Positions 44,405-56,487 of a stretch of 64,000 nucleotides of DNA are shown here, piece after piece. Source of the DNA: Panulirus ornatus (taxonomy: Eukaryota > Arthropoda > Malacostraca > Decapoda > Palinuridae); assembly GCF_036320965.1 (NCBI RefSeq), contig NC_092235.1, positions 2,478,028 to 2,542,027 of the forward strand, written 5' to 3'. The position numbers and the translations under genes are program-made. Each line of letters begins with the position of its first letter. The stretch's first letter is position 1. The notes under the pieces were generated by a model, which did not search any database, had not been told where the DNA came from, and was given only the letters and a program-made list of their open reading frames with translations.

Positions 44405-44614
44405 CCACCCACACCTGTGGATAGGGCAGTTGTGGACGACGAGGTCAAATGGCTCCGGCTCTTGGTTGTGGCCCAACCTGACCTGCTGCTGTACGGGGCG
44501 CCCGTCAGTAGAGAACGTTTTCTCATCACAGAAAACGACCAGCTGCCAGAAGGAGAGCAGCTGGTCGACCTGCTACACCAGCTGTACCATCCTCCTCTGC
44601 TACATGTTATGTAG
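44405..44614 (+). other. Possible exon-like open segment, right arm
   Basis: Open frame ending at a TAG at 44612-44614 with complex composition: VKWLRLLVVAQPDLLLYG, then APVSRERFLITENDQLPEGE, then QLVDLLHQLYHPPLLHVM. It is flanked on both sides by simple satellites. The left arm has a small indel that breaks this frame. I do not recognise a domain. It could be a coding remnant or chance. Confidence 0.3.
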
Positions 44615-44620
44615 CTCACC

Positions 44621-44621
<1 letters not shown>

Positions 44622-44652
<31 letters not shown>

Positions 44653-46482
44653 GTGGGTGGGTGGGTGGGTGGGTGGCTGTTAGTTATGTGGGTGGGTGGG
44701 TGGCTGGCTGGCTGGGTGGCTGGCTGGGTGGCTGGCTGGCTGTTAGTTATGTGGGTGGGTGGGTGGGTGGGTGGGTGTGAGTGCAGGTCAGCCTGGGTGG
44801 GTGGGTGGGTGTGAGTGCAGGTCAGCCTGGCTGGGTGGGTGGGTGTGAGTGCAGGTCAGCCTGGGTGGGTGTGAGTGCAGGTCAGCCTGGGTGGGTGGGT
44901 GAGTGTGAGTGCAGGTCAGCCTGGGTGGGTGGGTGGGTGTGAGTGCAGGGCAGCCTGGGTGGGTGGGTGGGTGTGAGTGCAGGTCAGCCTGGGTGGGTGG
45001 GTGTGAGTGCAGGTCAGCCTGGGTGGGTGGGTGGGTGTGAGTGCAGGTCAGCCTGGGTGGGTGGGTGGGTGTGAGTGCAGGTCAGCCTGGGTGGGTGGGT
45101 GTGAGTGCAGGTCAGCCTGGGTGGGTGGGTGGGTGTGAGTGCAGGTCAGCCTGGGTGGGTGTGAGTGCAGGTCAGCCTGGGTGGGTGGGTGGGTGTGAGT
45201 GCAGGTCAGCCTGGGTGGGTGTGAGTGCAGGTCAGCCTGGGTGGGTGGGTGGGTGTGAGTGCAGGTCAGCCTGGGTGGGTGGGTGGGTGTGAGTGCAGGT
45301 CAGCCTGGGTGGGTGTGAGTGCAGGTCAGCCTGGGTGGGTGGGTGGGTGTGAGTGCAGGTCAGCCTGGCTGGGTGGGTGGGTGTGAGTGCAGGTCAGCCT
45401 GGGTGGGTGTGAGTGCAGGTCAGCCTGGGTGGGTGGGTGGGTGTGAGTGCAGGTCAGCCTGGGTGGGTGGGTGTGAGTGCAGGTCAGCCTGGGTGGGTGG
45501 GTGGGTGTGAGTGCAGGTCAGCCTGGGTGGGTGGGTGAGTGTGAGTGCAGGTCAGCCTGGGTGGGTGGGTGGGTGTGAGTGCAGGGCAGCCTGGGTGGGT
45601 GGGTGGGTGTGAGTGCAGGTCAGCCTGGGTGGGTGGGTGTGAGTGCAGGTCAGCCTGGGTGGGTGGGTGGGTGTGAGTGCAGGTCAGCCTGGGTGGGTGG
45701 GTGGGTGTGAGTGCAGGTCAGCCTGGGTGGGTGGGTGTGAGTGCAGGTCAGCCTGGGTGGGTGGGTGGGTGTGAGTGCAGGTCAGCCTGGGTGGGTGGGT
45801 GTGAGTGCAGGTCAGCCTGGGTGGGTGGGTGGGTGTGAGTGCAGGTCAGCCTGGGTGGGTGGGTGGGTGTGAGTGCAGGTCAGCCTGGGTGGGTGGGTGG
45901 GTGGGTGTGAGTGCAGGTCAGCCTGGGTGGGTGGGTGGGTGTGAGTGCAGGTCAGCCTGGGTGGGTGTGAGTGCAGGTCAGCCTGGGTGGGTGGGTGGGT
46001 GTGAGTGCAGGTCAGCCTGGGTGGGTGGGTGGGTGTGAGTGCAGGTCAGCCTGGGTGGGTGGGTGGGTGTGAGTGCAGGTCAGCCTGGGTGGGTGGGTGT
46101 GAGTGCAGGTCAGCCTGGGTGGGTGGGTGGGTGTGAGTGCAGGTCAGCCTGGGTGGGTGGGTGGGTGTGAGTGCAGGTCAGCCTGGGTGGGTGGGTGTGA
46201 GTGCAGGTCAGCCTGGGTGGGTGTGAGTGCAGGTCAGCCTGGGTGGGTGTGAGTGCAGGTCAGCCTGGGTGGGTGGGTGGGTGGGTGTGAGTGCAGGTCA
46301 GCCTGGGTGGGTGTGAGTGCAGGTCAGCCTGGGTGGGTGGGTGGGTGGGTGTGAGTGCAGGTCAGCCTGGGTGGGTGGGTGGGTGTGAGTGCAGGTCAGC
46401 CTGGGTGGGTGGGTGGGTGTGAGTGCAGGTCAGCCTGGGTGGGTGTGAGTGCAGGTCAGCCTGGGTGGGTGGGTGTGAGTGC
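44622..46482. repeat. GGGT-rich minisatellite, right arm (expanded)
   Basis: Reverse complement of the 9122-9645 array, with the unit GTGAGTGCAGGTCAGCCTGG plus 2-5 GGGT. It has grown to about 1.86 kb. The number of GGGT steps per unit varies irregularly, as expected from replication slippage within unequal exchange. Confidence 0.95.
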
Positions 46483-46696
46483 AGGTGTCCCATCTTACAA
46501 CGCTAACTTGGTGTCCACAATATTTCTTGCCACAACCAATGTGTCTAATAGCCATCATCTTCCTGGCCCATCTTTCTGGGTCATGTTTACACCATCATTA
46601 ATGTTCATCATCATCATCATCACTACACATACATGATGATGATCATGATGATAATGATATATTAACATTGTCATTTGAACAAGGTCAGGTACTCAC

Positions 46697-46913
46697 GTGA
46701 GCATAAGACAACTTCTCTCACATTATATGAGTCGCCAATACAGCCGCCGCCATTAATGTCACCTAAAATAACGCCATCATTACTAATATTGTTGACTATA
46801 TTTTGACCACCATCCAGGATGGTAGTGAACCACTGTGGCTGGCTGATGAGGCTCACCTGCCACAACACTAACAATACTCCAGCTACAACACACCTGGTGA
46901 CGTCAACCTCCAT
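46697..46913 (-). CDS. Putative first coding exon with signal peptide, right arm
   Basis: Mirror of 8702-8918. It has the same ATG, hydrophobic leader and GTGAGT donor, with Gln for His after the leader. Downstream in its reading direction lies the expanded GGGT-rich minisatellite, which would be intronic if the exon is used. Confidence 0.35.
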
Positions 46914-47159
46914 GACGTCATCACTCCAGCCGGTACATTGCCTCAAGTAGTGACGTCATAGTCTGCAAAATGTTTTGGACAAATATCGCGGTATCTGGCA
47001 ACTACCTCCTCCCCTCGCGTCCACAGGTCTTCTTTGTCTTTGCAGAGTTTCTCTTAATAAAAAGCAATTCATAAATCCGTATTTTAAGTTTTATTCATTT
47101 TATAAGGTGGATGTGCTAGCTGACGCTGCCGCCTGTGATGCCAATGAACCAATAATGAT

Positions 47160-49795
47160 GATAGATGAGTCCCTTCCAAGGAGGGGCAGGAAAAGAGAGT
47201 GGGGAAAGAGCAAGAATTGTTAGAGGAAGTGAATTTTAGAGGGAGGAAAAGAGCCAGGCTTAACCCAGCTTGCATAGGAAAAATAGGTTAAGAAGGGCGG
47301 AGATGATGAGTGGAGGGCAAGGTTTTATTTTGTTTATCTATTTATTCATTTTTTTTTATCACTTTATGTTATTTTATTTTTCTGCATTTTTTTATTTTTA
47401 TTATTCATTTATTTATTTTTTTTTTTTCAAGGGATACAGGAGGAGGTGGATCGTATCTCTGGCCGATGGACACTGATTTTACCATGGCGTTTCCCGCAGG
47501 GACTTAGCAGCAAGATCTATAGAGGTTTTTAGTTTTTTAATATATTGGCACTGGATGTTGTCCAGGTTGTATATTAAACATGTTACCTGGGTGATCTATT
47601 CCCAGGAGATTGTTGAAGTAATCAATCCAGTGAGTGTGATGTATTTGAAATCGCTCTACTTGTCTTTCAAACAATTTCCTCCAGTAGATGTTTAGAGGAG
47701 GGATTCGTGCTCTCTTGTGAAGTTCTGTATTCCTGATGGACTCGTGCCATTTGATATTAAAAACCCAACGTAGAGCTTTGTTCTGAATGATTTGGAGTGC
47801 ACGGATGTTGGATTTGGCTCCGAGTTTGAGAGCTGAAGGGGCGTATGTGATAAGAGGTCGTATTAATGCTTTGTAGAGGTGCAATTTGGTTTTGAATTGC
47901 GCCTCTCTGAATCTATACAATTTTGTGAGCTCCGCTCTCGCAATAGCCGCTCTAGACTGTATATGTCGGTTCATTCTCAGGTGTACATCATAGTTTAGGC
48001 CCAGGACAGTGTTGATGTTTGAGATGGGAATGGGTAAATGTCGGTGTATACGGGAGTGTAGGTACACATTAGTTATGTTGTATCTCTGACGTACATTAAA
48101 GTAGGATATGTTGGATTTTGCAGGATTTGTTTTAATCCTCCATTTTAACTCCCAGAGAGAAACGTGGTCAATTTCCTGTTGGGTTCTATTGATTAAGTGT
48201 GTGAGGGTTCTGGCTCTGATTAGCTGTGTGACATCATCTGCATATTGGAGAGTGATGGAGTCCAGGTGTATAGGATTGGGAAGATCATTTGTGTAGAGTG
48301 TGTAGAGAGTGGGGGCCAGCACGGAGCCTTGGGGTACACCGGCATTAAGGAAGAAGTAGTTTGAGTAAATGTTTCTGTATTTGATTCGGGTTTTTCTGTT
48401 GCTAAGATAGTTAGAAAGAAGCTTAATGGTGGGTCGTGGGAGTTGGAATTGGGTGCTTAGTTTATACCTCAATCCATCGTGCCACACGGTGTCAAAGGCT
48501 TTTTCAACATCTTTTGTGATGAGTGCGGTCATTTTGTGTGTCCGCGTGTTGTTTCTTATGTAGTTCATAACGATGTTAAGTTCATCTTGTGTGGAGCGAT
48601 GTTGGTGAAAGCCAAACTGTTTGTGTGAGAGTAGGTTGTTGTTTGTAAGGTGTTGTCTAAGTCTGTTGTTTGTGATTCTTTCATATGTCTTCCCAATGGA
48701 CTCAAGTAGGCTGATGGTCTGTAGTTCATGGGGTCTCTTGGATTTGTTGGGTTTAGGTATCATTGTGGTTGTTGCTGTTTTGAAGACCGCGGGAAAATAG
48801 CCAGAGGCTAGTGCCACGTTGAAGAGGAAGGTGATGGCTCTAATAGTGTTGTCAGGGAGATGGGTAAGTAGCTGGTAACCAATGCCTGAATTACCTGGGG
48901 CTACTTCGGGTGATTTGAGGAGGAGGAATTTGACCTCGTTTGATCTTATGGGAGTTGTGAGAAGGTGGTCGTGTGAAAGCGACTGGATGTGTATGATCTG
49001 TTCTGGGTAGAAGTGACTGGATCTGTTTTGTATGTGTTGTGTGACAATTTGAGTGTTTTCGTACGCCAGAGGGTGAGGGGGGTGAGGGTGAAAGATACCT
49101 TCCCAGTGTTTTTGACAAATGTTGGCAATGTTTTGTGGGTTATGGTGTAGAGTGTTGTCGTCATTTAGCCGATTGAAGTCTGTTTTTGGTATTCCTTTGA
49201 GTTTCCGGATTCTGTTCCAAAACTCTTGAGGAGATTTAATTCGGTGTTGTTCTGTTGTAGTGATGAGAGATTTCCAGTGTCTACTGTGGTCTTCTAGAAG
49301 GCTGTTGAGTGTGTGGTTTCGTAGGGATGTGAGGTCCCACCGTACTAGGCCCAAACGACGTCTGTTTTGTTCAAAGCGTCGACGGTAGCACGAGAGAAGT
49401 CTTGTTTTGGGAGAAAGGAAGAAGGAGTATCTTGAGATAAATGAAGATTTGGGAATAGAAATGTCAGCTGCTAGTGTGATTGTTTCATGTATATGTTCTA
49501 TTTCCGTGACTATTAGTGTTATTGGGTGATTTTCGTAGTTTGTGGTGTAAGTGCAGTTGGAGAGAATGTCTTTGAAGTTCCCCCAGTCTGCTCTTTTGTA
49601 GTGGCAGTGTGAGGGTGATGGGACGAGGATAGGGTTAGAAGAGAGATGAAGAAAGATAGGGATGTGGTGGGAACCACACAGTGGTCCTGGAGACAAGAAA
49701 TTCTGAAGATAATTACTGGCTCTGTTGGAGAAGACAAGGTCAGGTCTGGCTTTTTCCCCCTGGGCCAGTGAAGACAGTGTGGAAGTAAGGTCCAA
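47160..49795 (-). mobile_element. Jockey-like LINE, 5'-truncated tandem copy R2
   Basis: Right-arm counterpart of L2. Its 5' end joins the 3' UTR of copy R1 at about 49797. The 3' UTR runs to about 47160 and includes an A/T-rich stretch (47320-47430) that differs from the left arm. Confidence 0.85.
47537..49795 (-). pseudogene. LINE ORF2 (part endonuclease, full reverse transcriptase), 752 codons open
   Basis: The best-preserved Jockey-like ORF2. It starts inside the endonuclease (about 49795), keeps the CGSHHIPIF segment (SDH reads SHH, Asp lost), the linker, RT motif A (TKDVEKAFDTVWHDGL), motif B (AGVPQGSVLAPTLYTLYTND), motif C (LQYADDVTQL), and ends PGQHPVPIY at 47537. Around 48710-48740 two compensating indels replace the NYRPI block with a short scrambled stretch. 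The missing endonuclease N-terminus makes it non-autonomous. Confidence 0.85.
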
Positions 49796-49840
49796 ACCAA
49801 AATGACGATGATAGAAATGTCCCTTCCAAGGAAGATCGGG

Positions 49841-49943
<103 letters not shown>

Positions 49944-50189
49944 GGAGGGAAAGAGCAACAATTGTTAGAGGAAGTGAATTTTAGAGGGAGGAAAAGAGCC
50001 AGGTCTTAACCCAGCTTGCATAGGAAAAATAGGATAAGTAGGGCAAAGATGATGAGTGGAGGGCTTTTTTTTCTTTTCTTTTTAATGATATAGGAGGAGA
50101 TGGATCGTATCTCTGGCTGATGGACGCTGATTTTACCAAGGCGTTCCCCGCACGGACTTAGCAGCAAGATCTATAGAGGTTTTTAGTTT

Positions 50190-52910
50190 TTAATATATTG
50201 GCACTGGATGTTGTCCAGGTTGTATATTAAACATGTTACCTGGGTGATCTATTCCCAGGAGATTGTTGAAGTAATGAATCCATTGAGTATGATGTATTTG
50301 AAATCGCTCTACTTGTCTTTTAAACAATTTCCTCCAATAGATGTTTAGTGGAGGGATTCGTGCTCTATCGTGAAGTTTTGTGTTTCTGATGAACTCGTGC
50401 TATTTGATGTTAAAAACTCAACGTAGAGCTTTGTTTTGAATGATTTGGAGTGCACAGATGTTAAATTAGGCTTCGAGTTCAGGAGCTGAAGGGGCCTAAG
50501 TGATAAGTGATCGTATTAATGCTTTGTAGAGGTGCAATTTGCTTTTGAATTCCGCCTCTCTAAATCTATACAATTTCGCGAGCTCCGCTCTCGCAATAGC
50601 CGCTTTAGACTGAATATGTCGGCTCATTCTCAGGTGTACATCATAGTTTAGGCCCAGGACAGTGTTGGTGTTTGAGATGGGAATGGGTAAATGACGGTGT
50701 ATACGGGAGTGCAGGTAAACATTACTTATGTTGTATCTCTGACGTACATTAAAGTATGATATGTTGGATTCAGCAGGAGTTTATCTAATCCTCCATTCTA
50801 ACTCCCAAAGCGAAACATGGTCAATATCCTGTTGTGTTTTGCTGATTAGGTGTGTGAGGGTTCTGGCTCTGATTAGTTGTGTAAAATCATCTGCGTATTG
50901 GAGAGTGATGGAGCCCAAGTGTATAGGATTGGGAAGATCATTTGTGTAGAGTGTGTAAAAAGTGGGGGCCAGCACGGAGATTTGAGGTACACCGGCATTA
51001 AGGAAGAAGTAGTTTGTATAATTGTTTCTGTATTTGATTCGGATTTTTATGTTGCTTAAGATAGTTAGAGAGAAGCTTAATGATGGGTCGTGGGAGTTGG
51101 AATTGGGTGCTTGGTTTATACCTCAATCCATCGTGCCACACGGTGTCAAAGGCTTTTTCAACATCTTTTGTGATGAGTGCGGTCATTTTGTGTGTCCGCG
51201 TGTTGATTTTATGCAGTTTATAATGATGTTAAGTTCATCTTGTGTGGAGCGATGTTGATGAAAGCCAAACTGTTTGTGTGAGAGTAGGTTGTTGTTTGTT
51301 AGGTGTTGTCTAAGTCTGTTGTTTAAGATTCTTTCACATGTCTTCCCAATGGACTCAAGTAGGCTGATGGGTCTGTAGTTCACTGGGTCTCTTTTGGATT
51401 TGTTGGGTTTAAATATCATTGTGATTGTGGCAGTTTTGAAGACCGCGGGAAAATAGCCAGAGGCTAGTGCCACGTTGAAGAGGAAGGTGATGGCTCTAAT
51501 AGTGATGTCAGGGAGATGGGTGAGTAGCTGGTAACCAATACCTGAATTACCTGGGGCTACTTTGGGTGATTTGAGGAGGAGGAATTTGACCTCGTTCGAT
51601 CTTATGGGAGTTGTGAGAAGGTGGTCGTGTGAAAGCAATTGGATGTGTATGATCTGTTCTGGGTAGAAGTGACTGGATCTGTTTTGTATGTGTTGTGTGA
51701 CAATTTGAGTGTTTTCGTACGCCAGAGGGTGAGGGGGGGTGAGGGTGAAAGATACCTTCCCAGAGTTTTTGAAAAATGTTGGCAATGTCTTGTGGGTTAT
51801 GGTGTAGAGTGTTGTCGTCATTTAGCCTATTAAAGTCTGTTTTGGTATTCTTTTGAGCTTTCGGATTCTATTCCAAAACTCTTGAGATTTGATTCGGTGT
51901 TGTTCTGTTATGGCGATAAGAGATTTTCAGTGTCTATTTTGGTCTTCTAGAAGGCTGTTGAGAGTGTGGTTTCTTAGGGATGTGAAGTCGCACTGAACTA
52001 TGCCCAAACGATATCTGTTTTGCTCAAAGTGTCGACGGTAGCACGAGATGAGTCTGGTTGTTTTGGAAGAAGGGAAGAAGGAGTATCTTGAAGTAAATGA
52101 AGATCTGGGGATAGAAATGTTAGCTGCCTGTATGATTGTTTCGTGTATATGTTCTATTTCTCTGCCTATTAGTGTTATTGGGTGATTTTCGTAATTTGTG
52201 GTGTAAGTGCAGTTGGAGAGAATCTCTTTGAATTTCTCCCAGTCTTCCCTTTTGTAGTGGTAGTGTGAGGGTGATGGGACGAGGATAGGGTTAGACGAGA
52301 GATGAGGAAAGATAGGGATGTGGTCGGAACCACACAGTGGTCCTGAAGATGGCAAATTCTGAAGATAATTACTGGCTCTGTTAGAGAAGACATGATCAGG
52401 TCTGCCTTTTCCTCCTAGGCCAGTGAAGACAGTGTGGAAGTAAGGTCCAAGGAAGTTAAGACGTTTGTAAGAGTATAAAGCGAATAAGTCATCACCATTA
52501 GAATTGTTTCTGTTGTGGTGGAAGGTTCTGTGTTGGGTGTTGAGGTCAGCTAGAAGGTAGACTGGGATATGTGTATGATTAAATACTGTGTAGAGATCAA
52601 GGAGTGGAATGGAAGTGTTGGGTCGAGAGTATGTAGTGCAGAAGATAATGAAGCCATGTATTGTGTTTATCTTAACTGCTAGAAAGTGTTGGTATTGCCA
52701 TGAGGTGGCGAGGTATTCGTGTTCGATGGTGTTGCGTATGAGAATAGCGACTCCCTCGTGTCTTCTGTCTGGAGACTGTCGTGATGTATACCCGCAATGT
52801 CTAATTTTGTATCCGTTGGTGATACATGTGATGTTAAGTATCACAACATCGGGTCTCTTCCCTTCGAGGAGAGTGGCAATCAGATGACGGCCATTGTGAT
52901 AGCTGCGCAC
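50190..52910 (-). pseudogene. LINE ORF2 (EN-RT), right arm, broken
   Basis: The endonuclease (51927-52910) is fully open for 327 codons with PDVVILN, ADLNTQHRTFH and CGSDHIPIF (intact SDH-type motif). RT frames follow at 51183-51821, 50998-51186 and 50781-50975, interrupted by frameshifts near 51850, 51210, 51060 and 50985. QYADDFTQL (motif C) is readable near 50900. The stop is at 50190-50192. Confidence 0.8.
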
Positions 52911-53004
52911 GTTTTAGTATTTTACGATTTATGGAAGTTTATTGGCCTTCTGTGTCTGTTGTCGATGAAGGCCGTTGACGCACCGTTTGAGAGTTTCACG
53001 TGTA

Positions 53005-54481
53005 TCATGTTTCTAGTCTTGGGTCGGGATATATCTGGTGAGGGCTCAGGAGAGGGGAGAGGGGAGGGGAGAGGGTCATTGTCGACAATTTGAAGGTCAA
53101 GGTTGACCGTTGGTGGGTTGTCTGGTGTGTCGGCAAGGTCAGGTGCTTGGGCTCCTCTGGGAGGGTTAGGCTCCGGACGGAGGGAGGGGGAAGGGGGAGG
53201 GGGGGATAGGTGAGTGGAGGTTCAAGGGGAACTGTCGTGATGGTGGAAGTTGGGACGGTGGGGGTGGGAGAGGAATCGGTATTTGGAGAGACAGTAGGAT
53301 TGTTGGTGTTGGGTTGGGGGGTTGTGGATGGAGTTGTGTTAGAGGGTGCGGAGGGGGTACTGGAAGTTGGGAGGGTGACAGGTTGAGTAGTTGGGGGAGA
53401 GTTGGAAGCGTTACTGGGGGTCTCCTGGGATACGTTTTCGTTAGGGGACAGGGTGGCGGACGAGACAGGGGTCGGTGAGGGATGGTTGGTGGCGGGGGAG
53501 GTGAGGAGTTCAGGTGGAGCTCGTACATTGGGTAGGTTGTTATGAGCAAGCAGCAAATCGAAAATTCTGATGAATTCCGACTTATCTTCCCCGCTCAGGA
53601 ACAACGCTTTTAGGTAGCACGCATGCATCCTACCTTGTAGGGTGAGGAGGTCTGAAGAATTAGTAGTTGGGATAGGAGAAGCTTGGGTGGCAGGGGGAGG
53701 AGCAGCAGCAGCAACTGTTGTGTAGAGGTGAGGGTTTGTGGAAGGAGGTGAGTTGGATTTTTGTGCCTGACGCACTGCGCGGAGTTGCTCCTTCTTACGT
53801 AGGCACAGTCCAGATACAGCGACGTGTTCACCTTTACAGTTAACACACTTCGCTGCCTGAACCTTGCACTCACGAAAACCATGACCAGTTTCCAAGCATT
53901 GACTACAGGTTTGGTGGGGTTCTTTACAGTTCTTAGTCTCATGTCCGTATTTCAGACATTTGAAACATTGTTGTACGTCGAGATATTCATCTTTCTTCAG
54001 GTATTTTGCTGGCACAGAGATCATGGGGAACAGGACTCCCCGGGAGAGCAGGCGATCGGCCTCGGTCGGGTTTGAACATTGTATCTTTATTGATCTGGAG
54101 TTATTCGGTTTATAGACGTTGATGACATTAACGTCATTGTTTTCACCATTGATGGCTTCAACAATCTCCGAAGGGCTGAGGGACAAGATAGATGCATCAA
54201 CATTGTAGGCAATAATAGTACATCTAGCTTGAAGGGGGCAGCGGTCCTGAACGATTTGGTAGTTTTTTTTTAGCTAGTTCTTCAAGGAGAGGCTTAGATA
54301 GGATTTTATCTAAATCACTATCTTTGCTCAAGCAGATCTTAAACTGGTATTTGTTCGAAGGGAATTGAATAACCCTAGTAGGACGGATCTCAGTGGTCTT
54401 AAAGACGATGGCCAGGAGTTCGAACGTGGAAGGAGGGGGGCAATCAGTTTTGAGGGATTTTAGACGTATGTCGGGCGGCAT
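53005..54481 (-). pseudogene. LINE ORF1 (CCHC zinc knuckles), right arm
   Basis: ATG at 54479-54481. The frame is broken only at the nine-A run (about 54268-54276), then open to 53005. Three intact knuckles: CFKCLKYGHETKNC, CSQCLETGHGFREC and C-x2-C-x3-H-x6-C, followed by a Pro/Thr/Ser-rich tail. One frameshift separates this copy from an intact ORF1. Confidence 0.8.
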
Positions 54482-55249
54482 GTTGGTGGCATCAGTGTCC
54501 TAGTGCGAGAAAACGTGAGTGAGGGAGGCTCGACGGTCCAAGGTAGGGGAGAGGTAAGAGATAGTGTGAGGGTCTCCACCTCGTCAGGTGAGAACAGGTC
54601 CACTCCAGCCTCCACTCCTCAGGAAAATGAGTTTTCCAGAATGTGTTGGGGAAGCTGGGGTAGAGATTGCTCAAGCCAAACGGTCGAGAGATGGATGATG
54701 GATGATAAAAGATAAAAAATAAAAAAGGTATGTGAAGATGGAGTGGAGGCAACGCGGGGGTGTGGGGAGCAGCGAGGGTGGTGAGGGAACAGCCTGCCGG
54801 CGTCGTCACCGTAACGGTCTCCCGCGGGAAGGACCAACGCGGGAGGCAACGTTACAATCCACTTCTTTCTTCTCTCTTCTCTCTTCTGTATTCTTTCTTC
54901 TTTCTTCTTTCTTCGTGGGATCTGGCGGTTAATCCTCCATCATCCACGTGGTTAACACGTGGCTGAGACAGGAGCAGCAAGAACCTTCTCGAATGGCTAG
55001 AAAAGATGATGTATACATAGGAACATTCTTATATATACCGGGTCAGATGGACGTAAAAGTAGCAGTTGTACCTTCTGTGCCTATCATCGTGTGCTTTTTG
55101 TGAAATGTGCATTTTTCTTTGTATGTATCTTATGGAACATAGACAACACAGCAAGCTCTATCTTATGACACCATTATATCTTACTTTTTTCCCTATATAC
55201 ATAGAGATAATTGTGAAAAATTGCCTTTCAACCTTCATCTGGATCAAGT

Positions 55250-55500
55250 GAGGCAGGGTGGGCGGAGCTTATGGCTTTCCTTCAGCCAATAGGGAGGGAG
55301 TTTGTGTCTGCTAGTGCATAAAACGTGCTCGCACCACCGAAGACGACATTACCTAATTACTGATACCTAACCCAAAAATACATAGGAATTTCACCCTTAC
55401 AACTTATCAAACTATATCAAATGCAGCCCTCTCATTGGTAGATCATTGTCAACCAATGGCAAGCACGTATTCCATCATATATAGAGGCGCCCAGGCCCGT
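55250..55500 (+). promoter_or_regulatory. CCAAT/TATA promoter-like block, right arm
   Basis: Reading rightward there is a GC-box-like GGGCGGAGC near 55259, CCAAT boxes near 55285 and 55454, and TATATATAG near 55478. The spacing is right for a core promoter pointing out of the arm. No coding region was recognised immediately downstream: a LINE 3' fragment starts at about 55621. Present on both arms. Confidence 0.35.
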
Positions 55501-55624
55501 TAAATCCCGTTTTCAAACCTCCAGTCTACAAAAAAGGACTTTAACTGGCCTTCCTTTCCACACTTAACACACCCACCCACTACCACCACAAACACACACT
55601 CCCATTACTTGTATACTTTATTTA

Positions 55625-55862
55625 ATTATAATTTCTCGTTGTATCCCGCGTTAGCGAGGCAGCGAAAGGAATCACACGAAAGAATGGGCCAACCCTCCCA
55701 CATACACATGTATACATATACACGTGCAGAAACGCCCATATACATACCTATGCATTTGAACCTATATATATTCATACATACACATACATATATATACACA
55801 TGTACATACTTCATACTTACTGCTTTTATTCATTCTCGTCGCCACCCCGCCACATTTATTCA
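55625..55862 (-). mobile_element. RTE-like LINE 3' UTR variant
   Basis: Begins TTTCTCGTTGTATCCCGCGT + TAGCGAGGCAGCGAAAGG, then CCCATATACATACC-type sequence, as in the other LINE 3' UTRs but diverged. Starts right at the outer end of the right arm. Confidence 0.6.
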
Positions 55863-55898
55863 TACTTTATATATATATATATATAACTTTTTTTTCTT

Positions 55899-56128
55899 TC
55901 ATACTATTCGCCATTTCCCGCGTTAGCGAGGTAGCGTTAAGAACAGAGGACTAAGCCTTTGCGGGTATATCCTCATCTGGCCCCCTTCTCTCTTCCTTCT
56001 CTTGGAAAATAAAAAAAAAAAAAAAACGAGAGGGGAGGATTTCCAGCCCCCCGCTCCCTTCCCTTTTAGTCGCCTTCTACAACACGCAGGGAATACTTGT
56101 GAAGTATTCTTTCTCCCCTGTTCCCAGG
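55899..56128 (-). mobile_element. SINE-B copy 4
   Basis: Reverse copy with 3' core CCCGCGTTAGCGAGGTAGCG near 55917 and its 5' end at CTTTCTCCCCTGTTCCCAGG (56109-56128). Its last bases supply the pyrimidine tract and AG of the exon that follows. Confidence 0.8.
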
Positions 56129-56346
56129 AGAGAATACGATGAGTTGCAGAAAGAAAATCAAAGAGTAGAGAAAGTGCTGATACAGCAGAAAAAGGAGAAC
56201 TCAGAGTTGGAATTGCTGATACACAGTCATGAAGAAGCCATGTCAGCAAAAGAAGCAGAACTAGAGGATATGACAAAGAAGTTTAATGAACTGAAACGCA
56301 TTCAGGATATGATTCATAACATTTCTGCAGGCAAACTGGGATTCTG
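56128..56346 (+). CDS. Terminal exon of a coiled-coil protein
   Basis: An open segment of about 72 codons after CCCTGTTCCCAG|G reads REYDELQKENQRVEKVLIQQ, KKENSELELLIHSHEEAMSA, then KEAELEDMTKKFNELKRIQD and ends MIHNISAGKLGF with TGA at 56344-56346. The heptad pattern of Leu/Ile/Val with Glu/Lys/Gln predicts a coiled coil. Codon use is regular and no repeat overlaps it. The protein is not identified. No upstream exon was found in the window. It could be the true last exon, or a retrocopied fragment. Confidence 0.55.
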
Positions 56347-56456
56347 ATATGACATTTCCTGATATACATGATTAGAATTCTTTATTTCAGTTGCAAAATC
56401 CTTGAAAAAATTTCTTTATGGTATATATATAAAAAAAAAAAATTCTTTATGGTATA

Positions 56457-56479
<23 letters not shown>

Positions 56480-56487
<8 letters not shown>

